Position numbers and translations under genes: made by a program. A stretch of DNA of 64,000 nt from Streptomyces graminofaciens (GTDB lineage: Bacteria > Actinomycetota > Actinomycetes > Streptomycetales > Streptomycetaceae), in the NCBI RefSeq assembly GCF_030294945.1, contig NZ_AP018448.1:7284001-7348000 (forward strand), read 5' to 3'. Below are positions 1 through 8,123 of the stretch, piece by piece. Numbering within the stretch: position 1 is the stretch's first letter; each line of letters starts with the position of its first letter. The notes beneath the pieces are model-generated. The model saw only the letters and a list, made by a program, of their open reading frames with translations. It made no database searches and was not told the DNA's origin.

Positions 1-60
1 CACCCCGGTCAAGCTGAACTGGGATACTGGTGTCCCCAACTGCCGGGAGAGAAGGGCCTT

Positions 61-891
61 ATGCCAGCGAGGAGCATCGTCACCGTGCGCCAGCAACGCC
101 TGGGTGCGGAACTGCGCAAGCTCCGGGAGAGGGCCGGGCTGACCGCCAGGGAAGCGGCCAAGGCGGCGGGCATCGCGGAGAGCAAGATCTCCATGACTGA
201 GGCCGGCCGGGTCGGGGTGAGCGCGGAACGGCTGCGGCACCTGGCCAGTCAATACGCGTGCGACGATCCCGCGCTCGTCGACGCTCTGGTGGCCATGGCG
301 ACCGAGCGCGGGCGGGGCTGGTGGGAGGAGTACCGGGGGCGGGTGCCGTCGGGATACCTCGATCTGGCCGAGCTGGAGCACCATGCCGCGCACTTGACCA
401 ACTTCGAGTGCGTGCACATCCCGGGGCTGCTCCAGACCGAGGGGCAGGTGCGCGCGATCTTCGGGGCTTCGGTGCCGAAGCTGTCCGAGGAGGAGATCGA
501 GACGCGGGTGGAGTTCAGGCTGCGCCGTCGGCAGGCTCTCGGGGGGATGCGGTACCTGGCGTTGATCCACGAAGCCGCGCTGCGGATCCGGGTGGCGGAC
601 CGCAAGGTGGCGCGGGATCAGTTGTCGTGGCTTCTGGAACGCGAAGTCGCCGTGCGTGTCGTGCCGTTCGACGTGGACGGCTTCGCCGGCGTCGCCGATC
701 CGGTGGTGTACGCGGGCGGACCCGTTCGGGAGTTGGACACCGTCATGGTGGACAGCCAGCACGGCAGTGCTTTCCTGGACGCGGAGGCGCAACTCGCGCG
801 CTATCGGGAGGTTCTCCGCAAGGTGGAGTCGGCCGCGTTGGGGGTCGTAGAGTCCCGGGAGCTGATTCACGGACTCGTACGCGAATGGTGA
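61..891 (+). CDS. XRE-family regulator with DUF5753 domain
   Basis: A 276-residue cytoplasmic DNA-binding regulator. Residues about 12-50 form a Cro/C1-type helix-turn-helix (LRERAGLTAREAAKAAGI, then ESKISMTEAG). Residues about 95-270 match the DUF5753 domain that follows the HTH in a very large Streptomyces family. The ATG has a good ribosome site (GGGAGAGAAGGG) just upstream. The next gene encodes a DUF397 protein. This HTH/DUF5753 + DUF397 pairing is common in streptomycetes and resembles the BldB/WhiJ regulatory family. The target genes cannot be read from the sequence. Confidence 0.93.
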   Translation: MPARSIVTVRQQRLGAELRKLRERAGLTAREAAKAAGIAESKISMTEAGRVGVSAERLRHLASQYACDDPALVDALVAMATERGRGWWEEYRGRVPSGYLDLAELEHHAAHLTNFECVHIPGLLQTEGQVRAIFGASVPKLSEEEIETRVEFRLRRRQALGGMRYLALIHEAALRIRVADRKVARDQLSWLLEREVAVRVVPFDVDGFAGVADPVVYAGGPVRELDTVMVDSQHGSAFLDAEAQLARYREVLRKVESAALGVVESRELIHGLVREW

Positions 892-902
892 GAGGGCAGA
901 GA

Positions 903-1085
903 ATGGCGGACGGCATAACGTGGCAGAAGTCCTCGTTCTCCAGCGGCGGTGAGGCGGCCAACTGCCTCGAAGTCGCCGCCCCGGAAGCAGGCCGTGCGCT
1001 CCTCCGCGAAAGCGATGACCCGGCCACGGTCATAGCCCCCACCCCCACCGGCCTCGCCGCCCTCATACGCCATCTGAGCCGCTGA
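903..1085 (+). CDS. DUF397 domain protein
   Basis: A 60-residue protein with the DUF397 signature near its start (WQKSSFSSGGEAANCLEVA). It lies 11 bp downstream of the DUF5753 regulator and is probably cotranscribed with it. Family members are small partners of XRE/DUF5753 regulators in Streptomyces, where loss of a partner can alter development or antibiotic production. That role is family knowledge and nothing here proves it. The ATG start is preceded by AGAGGGCAGA. Confidence 0.9.
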   Translation: MADGITWQKSSFSSGGEAANCLEVAAPEAGRALLRESDDPATVIAPTPTGLAALIRHLSR

Positions 1086-1087
1086 CC

Positions 1088-1645
1088 GTGACCGTCCGGC
1101 TCTCGGCGGCAGCCACCCCCACCGCCCCCGCACTCACCCTCCGCCCCTGGCGGCCCGACGACGCGGCGGCGCTCGTGGTCGCTCATCGGGATCCCGGTAT
1201 GCGCCGCTGGTTGGTCACGCATCTGGACAGTGAGGACGACGCTCGGCGGTGGGTCGACGAGCAGAGTGAGGGGTGGGCCAGTCGTACCCGGCTCGGTTTC
1301 GCCGTGCTCGAAGGCGCTGGTCGTCCCGTCGGGCATGTCGTGGTCAAGGTCGTGGAGTCATCGGGAGGCGTGGCCGAGGTCGGCTACTGGACCTCCGCCG
1401 AGGTCAGGGGGCGCGGGGTCGCTCCCCGTGCGTTGGATGCCGTGTCGGCCTGGGCGCTCGGGGGGCAGGGGCTGTTGCCCCTGGCCCGCCTCGAGTTGTT
1501 CCACGCCTCGGGGAATCTCGCGTCCTGCCGGGTCGCGGAGAAGAGCCGGTACGTGTTGCACTCCGTGCTACCGGCTCAGCCTCCGCACTTCAGGACGGAG
1601 GGACATCTGCATGTCCGCAGGTCTGCCGTCGTTCGTCGTTACTGA
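1088..1645 (+). CDS. GNAT-family N-acetyltransferase (RimJ/RimL type)
   Basis: A 185-residue protein with the Acetyltransf_3 layout: LRPWRPDDAAAL near the N-terminus, the acetyl-CoA-binding strand and loop GYWTSAEVRGRGVAPRAL around residues 98-115, and the late NLASCRVAEKSRY helix near residue 150. It would transfer an acetyl group from acetyl-CoA to an amine such as a protein N-terminus or small molecule; the substrate is unknown. The GTG start lies 2 bp after the DUF397 stop, which suggests translational coupling. The 3' end overlaps the convergent FG-GAP gene by 7 bp. Confidence 0.88.
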   Translation: MTVRLSAAATPTAPALTLRPWRPDDAAALVVAHRDPGMRRWLVTHLDSEDDARRWVDEQSEGWASRTRLGFAVLEGAGRPVGHVVVKVVESSGGVAEVGYWTSAEVRGRGVAPRALDAVSAWALGGQGLLPLARLELFHASGNLASCRVAEKSRYVLHSVLPAQPPHFRTEGHLHVRRSAVVRRY

Positions 1646-3024
1646 AGCATTCCCGCGACGATCTCCCCGTTCACCGACTCCACCCCCGCCGTCGTGACCC
1701 CCGACGCCGAACCCCGTAGCACCACCGACCCGTAGTTCGCCGTCACGTGCAGGTCCGCCTTGCCGTCTCCGTTCGTGTCGCGGAGGCGTACCGTGCCGCC
1801 GAAGGAGTCGTCGTCCAGGCCGCCGGGGACGCCCGGGGTGTTGCGGGCGAACCACTGGGAACCCTTGGCGGTGAGGCCGGACTTGGTGCCGTACAGGACG
1901 TGGACGGCGCCCGCGTACGGCTGGTTGCCCAGCCTCTCGCCGTACGCGCCGATCGCCAGGTCCCGGTAGCCGTCGCCGTTCACGTCGCCGGCGGAGACCG
2001 AGGCGCCGAAGGAGTCGTCCACCTCCGGGGTGTCCTTGATGTCCTTCGTGGCCTGGGTGAAGCGGGCCGACTGCGACGAGGGGCCCGAGGCGGCGCCGTA
2101 CCAGACCGTCACCCGGCCCCGGTACTTGTCGTACAGCGGTGTGCCGATCGCGATGTCGCCGTAGCCGTCCTTGTCGAAGTCGGCGATCACGCCGTCGCCG
2201 CCGCGGTCGGCCTGGCCGCCGTTGCCCTTCACGGATTCGAGGCGGAGGGTCTTGCCGGGGTAGAGCTTCGCCTTGCCGCCCTTGATGAACCAGGCGTCGG
2301 AGGCGATGTATTTGTCGGTTACGACGTCGCCGATGATGACCAGGTCGGTCTTGCCGTCCTTGTCGACCTTGCCGGTGATGACGGCGGTGGAGTAGAAGGA
2401 CGAGTTGTCCTTGTCCAGGACCGTCACCGAGCCCTTCACGCCCGACTTGCCGATCGAGCCCCGGTAGACGTACGTCTTGCTGTCGCGGACCAGGGCCAGG
2501 TCCTGCTTGCCGTCGCCGTTGAAGTCGCCCGTGGCGAGGTCGGTGGCCCGGCCGGAGACGCCCTTCGGGCCCTTGTCCGGGACGGTCGTGCCGCCGGAGA
2601 GGCCCTTCGCGCCGCCCCAGAGGACGGTCACCGTGCCGTTGTCCTTGTACTTGCCGACGTTCTCGCCGTTGGCCGAGACGGCGAGGTCGCCGTAGCCGTC
2701 GCCGTTGAAGTCGGCGGCCGTGCGGTACTCGCCGAAGAAGTCGTCGGTCTCGTCCGTGCCGGGGACGCCCGCGCCGGCCTGGTCGATGAACTGGGTCTTC
2801 GTGCCCGGGGCGCCGGTCGCCGTGCCGAAGGTGACGAGGATGCCGCCGCCCTTGCTGGCGCCCTCGGGGCCGTACGAGAAGGTCGCGTAGTCGCGGTATC
2901 CGTCGCCGTTGAAGTCGTCCGCGTACTCGGCGGGCGCGGCGGAGGCGGGGCCGATGGAGAGGGAGAGGGGGGTCACGGTCGCCGCGACCAGCGTGGCGGC
3001 GACCGTGGCGGTGCGGATTCTCAT
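1639..3024 (-). CDS. Secreted FG-GAP repeat protein 1
   Basis: A 461-residue exported protein. It has a Sec-type signal peptide (MRIRTATVAATLVAAT..., likely cleaved after ASA near residue 29) and then FG-GAP/VCBS repeats. Each repeat carries a calcium-loop motif of the form DFNGDGYxDLA, seen near residues 38, 107, 170, 272, 343 and 415. The family folds as an integrin-alpha-like beta-propeller outside the cell. No catalytic domain or wall anchor is visible, so a binding or adhesive role is only an inference. The start codon of this gene lies 45 bp from the stop of the next FG-GAP gene, so both are probably in one transcript. Confidence 0.9.
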   Translation of the reverse strand: MRIRTATVAATLVAATVTPLSLSIGPASAAPAEYADDFNGDGYRDYATFSYGPEGASKGGGILVTFGTATGAPGTKTQFIDQAGAGVPGTDETDDFFGEYRTAADFNGDGYGDLAVSANGENVGKYKDNGTVTVLWGGAKGLSGGTTVPDKGPKGVSGRATDLATGDFNGDGKQDLALVRDSKTYVYRGSIGKSGVKGSVTVLDKDNSSFYSTAVITGKVDKDGKTDLVIIGDVVTDKYIASDAWFIKGGKAKLYPGKTLRLESVKGNGGQADRGGDGVIADFDKDGYGDIAIGTPLYDKYRGRVTVWYGAASGPSSQSARFTQATKDIKDTPEVDDSFGASVSAGDVNGDGYRDLAIGAYGERLGNQPYAGAVHVLYGTKSGLTAKGSQWFARNTPGVPGGLDDDSFGGTVRLRDTNGDGKADLHVTANYGSVVLRGSASGVTTAGVESVNGEIVAGMLQ

Positions 3025-3069
3025 GAGGATCCTTGGAGGGGGGAGCCGAGTCGGTGGGCGGGCCAGGGG

Positions 3070-4485
3070 CTACTGCGCGATCGGTGCGCCGAAGCTGTAC
3101 GACGTGTTCTTGAGGCCGACGTTCGCCGTCGAGATGCTCTTCGCGTTCGTCGTGGTCAGGCCCTTGGCGGTGCCGTTCAGGACGAAGAGCGCGCCCTTGG
3201 CGTCCTCGCCGGGGGCCCCGACGACGAGTTCGGCCTTGCCGTTCTTGTTGAGGTCGATCAGGCGGACGGCGCCGCCGAAGCCGTCCTGGCGCTCGGCGGT
3301 GCCGGGGACGCCCGCGGTGTCCTGGCTGTAGGTCTTGGCACCGGACGTGGTCAGACCGGAGGCCGAGCCGTACAGGACGGTGACCGTGCCGGCGAACGGC
3401 TTGCCGCTCCAGCCCTCGTCGGGGGCACCGACCGCGAGGTCGGCGTACTTGTCGCCGTTGATGTCGCCGATGCTGAGGGAGCGGCCGAAGCCGTCGCCCT
3501 CCTCGCCCGTGCCGGGGACGCCGGGGGTGTCCTGGTTGATGACCGTCGGCGTCTGGGTGAGGTCGGGGCCGCCCTTGCCGCCGTACCAGATCTCCACCTG
3601 GCCGCCGAGGTGGCCGGTACCGCCCTGGTTGGCCGGGTCGAAGTCCTGGGCGAGGACGAGGTCGCCGATGCCGTCGCCGTTGATGTCGCCGATGGTGACG
3701 GGGCCGCTGCCGCTGGCGGCGGGCATGTCGACGAGGACGTCCTCCTTGCTGTCGAACGTGCGGTACCTGATCTGGCCGCCGGGGTCGGACTCGGTCGTGT
3801 ACGGGAACACCCGCTCGGCCGCCGCGTTCCCGGTGATGTCGCCCGCGGCGACCTCGAAGGGGCCGCCGTCGATGAAGCGCATGCTCGCCGCGGTGCCGTC
3901 GCTCTTCTTGAACGGGCCCTCGTACAGCCGGTTGTGGAGCATGCCGGTGACCGTGAGGTCGGGCGAGCCGTCGCCGTTGAAGTCGGCTGCGGCGAGGCCC
4001 TGGGAGTAGCCGGTCTCCGGGGTGATGGACGGCTGCGGGAGGGCCGTGCCGCCCTTCAGGCCCGAGGAGCCGCCCCACAGGACGGTGACCTGGCCGACGT
4101 GCTCCTTGCCGCCGAGGCCCTCGCCCGTCGCGCTGACCGCGAGGTCCGCGTAGCCGTCCTTGTTGAAGTCGGCGGAGGCCAGGGCGCTGCCGAAGTAGTC
4201 CCCGTCCTCGGCCGAACCGGCGACTCCGGTCGTGTTCTGCGTGATCACGCTCCGCTTGGCGGCCGATATGCCGGACGACGAGCCGTAGAGCACGACCACC
4301 GCGCCGGCGTTCGACGCGCTGCCGACATCGGTGGCGCTCGCGCCGACCGCGAGGTCGCGGTAGCCGTCGCCGTTGAAGTCGTCGGAGTACTTGGCGACGG
4401 CGGCGGTCGCGGGCGTGGCCAGGGCGAGCGGGGCCAGACCGGAGGCGAGCAGACCGGCGGCCATGAGGAACGGGCGAGTGCGCAA
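3070..4485 (-). CDS. Secreted FG-GAP repeat protein 2
   Basis: An integrin-alpha-like secreted beta-propeller of 471 residues from the start chosen here. The frame stays open upstream, but a TTG preceded by CTCCTGGAGTCTCC gives a leader starting with RTRPFLMAAGLLASG that matches the paralogues. Earlier codons would add a Pro/Arg-rich stretch typical of noncoding DNA. FG-GAP calcium loops (DDFNGDGYRDLAVGA, DFNKDGYADLAVSA, DINGDGIGDLVLA, DINGDKYADLAVGA) recur along the chain. It is most like the FG-GAP gene ending at 8124, with a shared C-terminal pattern finishing in PIAQ. It carries its own upstream motif at 4586-4600. Confidence 0.88.
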   Translation of the reverse strand: MRTRPFLMAAGLLASGLAPLALATPATAAVAKYSDDFNGDGYRDLAVGASATDVGSASNAGAVVVLYGSSSGISAAKRSVITQNTTGVAGSAEDGDYFGSALASADFNKDGYADLAVSATGEGLGGKEHVGQVTVLWGGSSGLKGGTALPQPSITPETGYSQGLAAADFNGDGSPDLTVTGMLHNRLYEGPFKKSDGTAASMRFIDGGPFEVAAGDITGNAAAERVFPYTTESDPGGQIRYRTFDSKEDVLVDMPAASGSGPVTIGDINGDGIGDLVLAQDFDPANQGGTGHLGGQVEIWYGGKGGPDLTQTPTVINQDTPGVPGTGEEGDGFGRSLSIGDINGDKYADLAVGAPDEGWSGKPFAGTVTVLYGSASGLTTSGAKTYSQDTAGVPGTAERQDGFGGAVRLIDLNKNGKAELVVGAPGEDAKGALFVLNGTAKGLTTTNAKSISTANVGLKNTSYSFGAPIAQ

Positions 4486-4585
4486 GGAGACTCCAGGAGA
4501 GGGAGGAGGGCCGCGTCGCGTGGGGCGCGGGCCCAACTGCCGTAAGACGTGAGCAACGTGCGAGCAGAAGACCGGTGGTGGTGGA

Positions 4586-4600
4586 GGAGGGTTGTACGGG
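4586..4600 (-). promoter_or_regulatory. Shared upstream motif of FG-GAP genes, copy 1
   Basis: The 15-bp block GGAGGGTTGTACGGG (plus-strand reading) lies about 100 bp upstream of FG-GAP gene 2. The same 15 bases occur at 11214-11228, and 14 of 15 at 13168-13182. Read on the minus strand it is CCCGTACAACCCTCC, where TACAAC could be a -10 hexamer. The function is inferred from conservation and position. Confidence 0.5.
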
Positions 4601-4630
4601 AGGCGGGTGAACTTTTGGGGTCCCGGGTCA

Positions 4631-4699
4631 CGGGACCCTGTGCCGGGACCCGTGTGCTGGGTCCGTGTGCCGGGACCCGTGTGCCGGGTCCCGTGTGCC
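4631..4699. repeat. GC-rich 12-15 bp tandem repeat array
   Basis: About five imperfect copies of the unit CGGGACCCGTGTGC, some with GGGTCC in place of GGGACC, so that neighbouring units can pair as hairpins. It lies between the stop of FG-GAP gene 3 and the promoter region of FG-GAP gene 2. It may act as the terminator of gene 3. Confidence 0.75.
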
Positions 4700-4717
4700 G
4701 CTGGGGCGCGGGACGTC

Positions 4718-6172
4718 CTAACCCGCCAGATCCGAGCCGAACGCCCCGTGCTGATTGGTGGAGAGTCCGACCCCCGTGGGGCCGAAGCTCTGTGACCCGG
4801 TCGTCGAGTAGAGGGCGTCCTTGGCGCCGGGCAGGTGCCATGCGGCGCCCGCCTCGTTCTCCTGGGCGGCGATCGCCGTCAGGTCGGCGTGACCGTCCCC
4901 GTCGACGTCGGACGCGAGCAGGGTCGCGCCGAAGGCGTCGAGCGCCTCCAGGTCGCCCGGTACCCCGGGGCTGTCCTGGGTCAGCAGCACCGCGCCGGTC
5001 CTGGCCACCCCGGAGGACGAACCCCGCAGCAGGGTGATCGTGCCCGCGGAGGAGATGTAGTGGGTGTCGTCCCCGAAGGACTCGCCGGGTGCTCCGACCG
5101 CGAGGTCCGCGTAGCCGTCCTTGTCGAGGTCGCCGACCGCGACGGCCGCACCGAACTGGTCGATGTGCTCGGAGGAGTCCGGCACCCCCGAGCTGTTCTG
5201 GGTGAGGGTGGTACGGCGGTCGGCGCTCGGGCCCGACGACGTCCCGTAGATGACGCTGATCTCGCCGCCCCTGGAGCCGGACGGGTCGACGTCGTCGTCC
5301 AGCGGGTTGCCGATGACGATGTCGCCGTAGCCGTCCTTGTCGAGGTCGCCGATCGCCGCCGTCGTGCCGGCCCGGAGTTTCGCGCCCTTGCTCAGACCGC
5401 TCGACGTGCCCTTGTAGTAGACGGCGGCGGCGAGGCGGTCGCCGTCGGGCTGCAGGCCGGTGACGACCAGGTCGGCTTTGGCGTTCTTGTCGACCCGGCC
5501 CGCGGTGAGGGAGGGCCGGTCGACGCCGGGGGAGTACGAGGTCACGGCGCCGGTGCTGCCGGACTTGGTGAACGGGCCGCGGACCAGGCGGATCCGGTCG
5601 GTCGGGGAGCCCGACGAGCTCTGCGCGGAGATCGCGAGGTCCGGCTTGCCGTCACCGGTGAAGTCGGCCGCGGCGACACTCATGCCGAAGTAGCTTCCGT
5701 ACTGCGGCGCGGGGTTCTTCACCGTCGTACCGCCGGAGAGACCGGACTTGGAGCCCCAGACGATGACGACGGTGCCGGAGTCCTTCTTGCTGCCCGCGTC
5801 CTCGTGCCGCGCGCCGACGACGAGATCGCTGTAGCCGTCCCGGTTGAGGTCGGCGGTGGCGAGCTGCTCGCCGAACTGGTCGCCCTTCTCGGCGGTGTCG
5901 GGGATTCCGGCGGTGTTCTGGCTGATGACGGTCCGTGTGGTGGGGTTCAGGCCGCTCGCGGAGCCGTAGACGACGGCGACCTGCCCCGCGTAGGTCTTGC
6001 CGTTGACCGTCGTGTCGGACGCGGAGATCGCGACGTCGCGGTAGCCGTCGCCGTTGAAGTCCCCCTGGAGACCGGAAGGCGCGGCGGAGGCGGGGCCGGC
6101 CAGGACCAGCGGAGTCAGGCCCGCGGCCAGGAGGGCGGCGAGGGCCGTGGTGGTGCCGAGAGGGCGCTTCAT
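4718..6172 (-). CDS. Secreted FG-GAP repeat protein 3
   Basis: A 484-residue exported protein with signal peptide MKRPLGTTTALAALLAAG... and likely cleavage after ASA near residue 31. The mature part consists of FG-GAP repeats with loops such as DFNGDGYRDVAIS, DLNRDGYSDLVVGA, DFTGDGKPDLAIS and DLDKDGYADLAVGA, as expected for an extracellular calcium-binding beta-propeller. The ATG is well placed. The upstream 480 bp hold no complete gene but do contain two tandem-repeat arrays and a decayed signal-peptide remnant very similar to this gene's own leader. Confidence 0.9.
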   Translation of the reverse strand: MKRPLGTTTALAALLAAGLTPLVLAGPASAAPSGLQGDFNGDGYRDVAISASDTTVNGKTYAGQVAVVYGSASGLNPTTRTVISQNTAGIPDTAEKGDQFGEQLATADLNRDGYSDLVVGARHEDAGSKKDSGTVVIVWGSKSGLSGGTTVKNPAPQYGSYFGMSVAAADFTGDGKPDLAISAQSSSGSPTDRIRLVRGPFTKSGSTGAVTSYSPGVDRPSLTAGRVDKNAKADLVVTGLQPDGDRLAAAVYYKGTSSGLSKGAKLRAGTTAAIGDLDKDGYGDIVIGNPLDDDVDPSGSRGGEISVIYGTSSGPSADRRTTLTQNSSGVPDSSEHIDQFGAAVAVGDLDKDGYADLAVGAPGESFGDDTHYISSAGTITLLRGSSSGVARTGAVLLTQDSPGVPGDLEALDAFGATLLASDVDGDGHADLTAIAAQENEAGAAWHLPGAKDALYSTTGSQSFGPTGVGLSTNQHGAFGSDLAG

Positions 6173-6211
6173 GACGGTGGGCTCCGGATCGTGTGGACGC
6201 GGGAGGAATCG

Positions 6212-6370
6212 GTCCGCCGGTACGGCGGGGAGGGGTCAGTCCGCCAGTACAGCGGGGGAGGGGTCAGTCCGCCAGTACGGCGGGGGAGGAGTCAGTCCGC
6301 CGGTACGGCGGGGAGGAATCGATTCGTCGGTACGGCGGGGAGGAGTCAGTCCGCCGGTACGGCGGAGAAG
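6212..6370. repeat. 27-28 bp tandem repeat, about six copies
   Basis: The units start at about 6212, 6239, 6267, 6295, 6322 and 6349. Each contains an imperfect inverted repeat, CCGCCGGTACGGCGG, followed by GGAGGGGTCA or a close variant. The last copy is shortened. The array sits directly upstream of FG-GAP gene 3 and has no reading frame of its own on the coding strand of the cluster. Confidence 0.9.
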
Positions 6371-6384
6371 TACGCGCGGTCGCC

Positions 6385-6432
6385 CAGGCCGAGGTCCAGG
6401 CCGAGGTCCAGGCCGAGGTCCAGGCCGAGGTC
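6385..6432. repeat. Four perfect copies of a 12-bp repeat
   Basis: CAGGCCGAGGTC is repeated four times without change, which points to recent slippage expansion. It lies just beyond the stop codon of the signal-peptide remnant at 6441-6593 and before the 27-28 bp array. Confidence 0.95.
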
Positions 6433-6440
6433 CGCGACCG

Positions 6441-6593
6441 TCAGCATGCCGGAACCGGTGCCGGTCGGGCCCGCCGGGGTGTCGGGGAGGAGGTGGAGGC
6501 GGCCGGCGCCGGGGCTGCCGAAAGGGGGAGAGGGGTCACCCCCGCCGCCAGCAGGGCGGCGAGGGCCGTTGCCGTCGTGTGCTTGCCTCGCAT
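6441..6593 (-). pseudogene. Decayed FG-GAP gene remnant (signal peptide only)
   Basis: An ATG at 6593 opens a 50-codon frame whose first 30 residues (MRGKHTTATALAALLAAG, then VTPLPL) closely match the leader of FG-GAP gene 3 (TTTALAALLAAGLTPLVL). The frame then turns into a Pro/Ala/Arg-rich tail and stops before any FG-GAP repeat. The simplest reading is a ninth array member whose body was lost and replaced by repeats. A very short secreted peptide cannot be excluded. Confidence 0.6.
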
Positions 6594-6651
6594 GGAGTTG
6601 TGTCGTCCTCAGCCGTGGGAATGGAGCCGATCGCGCTGAGCCGAGTGCCGC

Positions 6652-8082
6652 TCAGCCGCCCAGCACCGCCCCGAACCCCGGCGCCCCCGACGTCGAGACG
6701 CCCACCGCCGACGGCCCGAACGACTTCGCGCCGGAGGCGGTCGCCGACTTCAGCCACCACACCGCGCCGTCGCCCGAGTTCTCCCCGGGGGCGGTCACGG
6801 TCAGGTCGGCCCTGGCGTCCTTCGTCGTGTCGGCGAGGAGGACGCGGGCGCCGAAGCGGTCGCCGGACTCGGAGGAGCCGGGGACGCCGGACGTGGACTG
6901 GGAGAGCACCGTGGCGCCCGTCGTCGTCAGGCCGCTCGCCGAGCCGTACAGCACGGTCACCGCGCCGGCGGCGGAGGACTCGCCGGGGGCGCCGACGACC
7001 AGGTCCGCGTAGCCGTCGTTGTTCACGTCCCCGAGGGACACCCCGGTGCCGAAGGCGTCGCCCGACTTCGCCGTGCCGGGGACGCCCGACGTGGCCTGGG
7101 TGTACGTGACCTCCTTGCCGGTGGAGTCGTCCACGCCGTCGGTCACCGACTGGCCGTACACCACCGTCACCTCGCCGCCGAGGGCGCCGGACGCGTCGGC
7201 CGACGTCTCGCGGTGGTTGCCGACCACGACGTCCGCGTTGCCGTCGCCGTTCACATCGGCCACGGACGAGACATGACCGCCGGGGATGTACTCCAGCCAG
7301 TAGCTGTAGTCGCCGTTGCCCACGGCCGTGAGCGCGTCGTCGGTGCCCTTGGCGCGGCCGTGGATGACGAGGCTGTCCGTGCCGTCGTTCTGGATGTCGC
7401 CGGCCGACAGGTACTCGACGCCGTACGACGCGTCGAACGGCTGCGGCGCGTACGCCAGGGCCGTGCCGCTGCCGCCCGCGAAGTCGCCGGTCTTCGCGAA
7501 CGGGCCGTCGGTCAGGCGCAGGTTGAACTTGCCGGTGCCGCCCACCGCCACGTCCTGGTCGCCGTCGCCGTCGAAGTCACCGGCGGTCAGGGCCTGGCCG
7601 TAGCGGTCGGTGTCGTCGGAGCCGTCGTTGGTCAGGGTGCGGGCGCCGGAGAGGCCGGACGCGCTGCCCCAGACGATCACCACCGTGCCGTCGTTCGTGT
7701 CGATCGCCGTGTCCTCGCCGGGGGCCCCGACGACCAGGTCCGCGTAGCCGTCCGTGTTCAGGTCGGCCGAGGTCAGCGCCGTACCGAAGGCGTCGCCCGC
7801 CTCCGCGCCGCCCGGGACACCGGACGTGTTCTGGGTGAGGAGCTTGTACTTCGACGTGCCGGGGCCCGTCGAGCCGCCGTAGACGACGGAGACGGCTCCG
7901 GCCTTCGACTTGCCGCCGACCGTCGCGGCCGGGGCGCCGATCGCCAGGTCCCGGTAGCCGTCGCCGTTGAAGTCGTACGGGGCGGCCGCGTCCGCCGCGT
8001 GGGCGAGAGGGGCCGTCAGGGTGAGGGGGGCCACGACGACGGCGAGGAGGGTCGCGGCCGTCGTGGCGGTACGGATGCGCAT
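6652..8082 (-). CDS. Secreted FG-GAP repeat protein 4
   Basis: A 476-residue exported beta-propeller protein. Its leader, MRIRTATTAATLLAVVVAPL, is nearly the same as that of FG-GAP protein 1. FG-GAP loops include DFNGDGYRDLAIGA, DLNTDGYADLVVGA, DFDGDGDQDVAVGG, DVNGDGNADVVVG and DVNNDGYADLVVGA. The start codon lies 41 bp from the stop of FG-GAP gene 5, so the two are probably cotranscribed, copying the gene 1/gene 2 arrangement. No enzymatic domain is visible. Confidence 0.9.
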   Translation of the reverse strand: MRIRTATTAATLLAVVVAPLTLTAPLAHAADAAAPYDFNGDGYRDLAIGAPAATVGGKSKAGAVSVVYGGSTGPGTSKYKLLTQNTSGVPGGAEAGDAFGTALTSADLNTDGYADLVVGAPGEDTAIDTNDGTVVIVWGSASGLSGARTLTNDGSDDTDRYGQALTAGDFDGDGDQDVAVGGTGKFNLRLTDGPFAKTGDFAGGSGTALAYAPQPFDASYGVEYLSAGDIQNDGTDSLVIHGRAKGTDDALTAVGNGDYSYWLEYIPGGHVSSVADVNGDGNADVVVGNHRETSADASGALGGEVTVVYGQSVTDGVDDSTGKEVTYTQATSGVPGTAKSGDAFGTGVSLGDVNNDGYADLVVGAPGESSAAGAVTVLYGSASGLTTTGATVLSQSTSGVPGSSESGDRFGARVLLADTTKDARADLTVTAPGENSGDGAVWWLKSATASGAKSFGPSAVGVSTSGAPGFGAVLGG

Positions 8083-8123
8083 AGCGGTTATCGAGTCCTC
8101 AAGTGCTCGTGAACAGAGGGGAG

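Noticed and set aside
1747..4545. A 932-codon open frame on the plus strand opposite FG-GAP genes 1 and 2
   Set aside because: It is an antisense shadow caused by high GC in the third position; its translation is Val/Ala/Gly/Arg-rich and lacks domains, while the minus strand gives signal peptides and regular calcium loops.
6212..6370. The 27-28 bp array considered as a CRISPR
   Set aside because: The units follow one another directly without unique spacers, and there are no cas genes.
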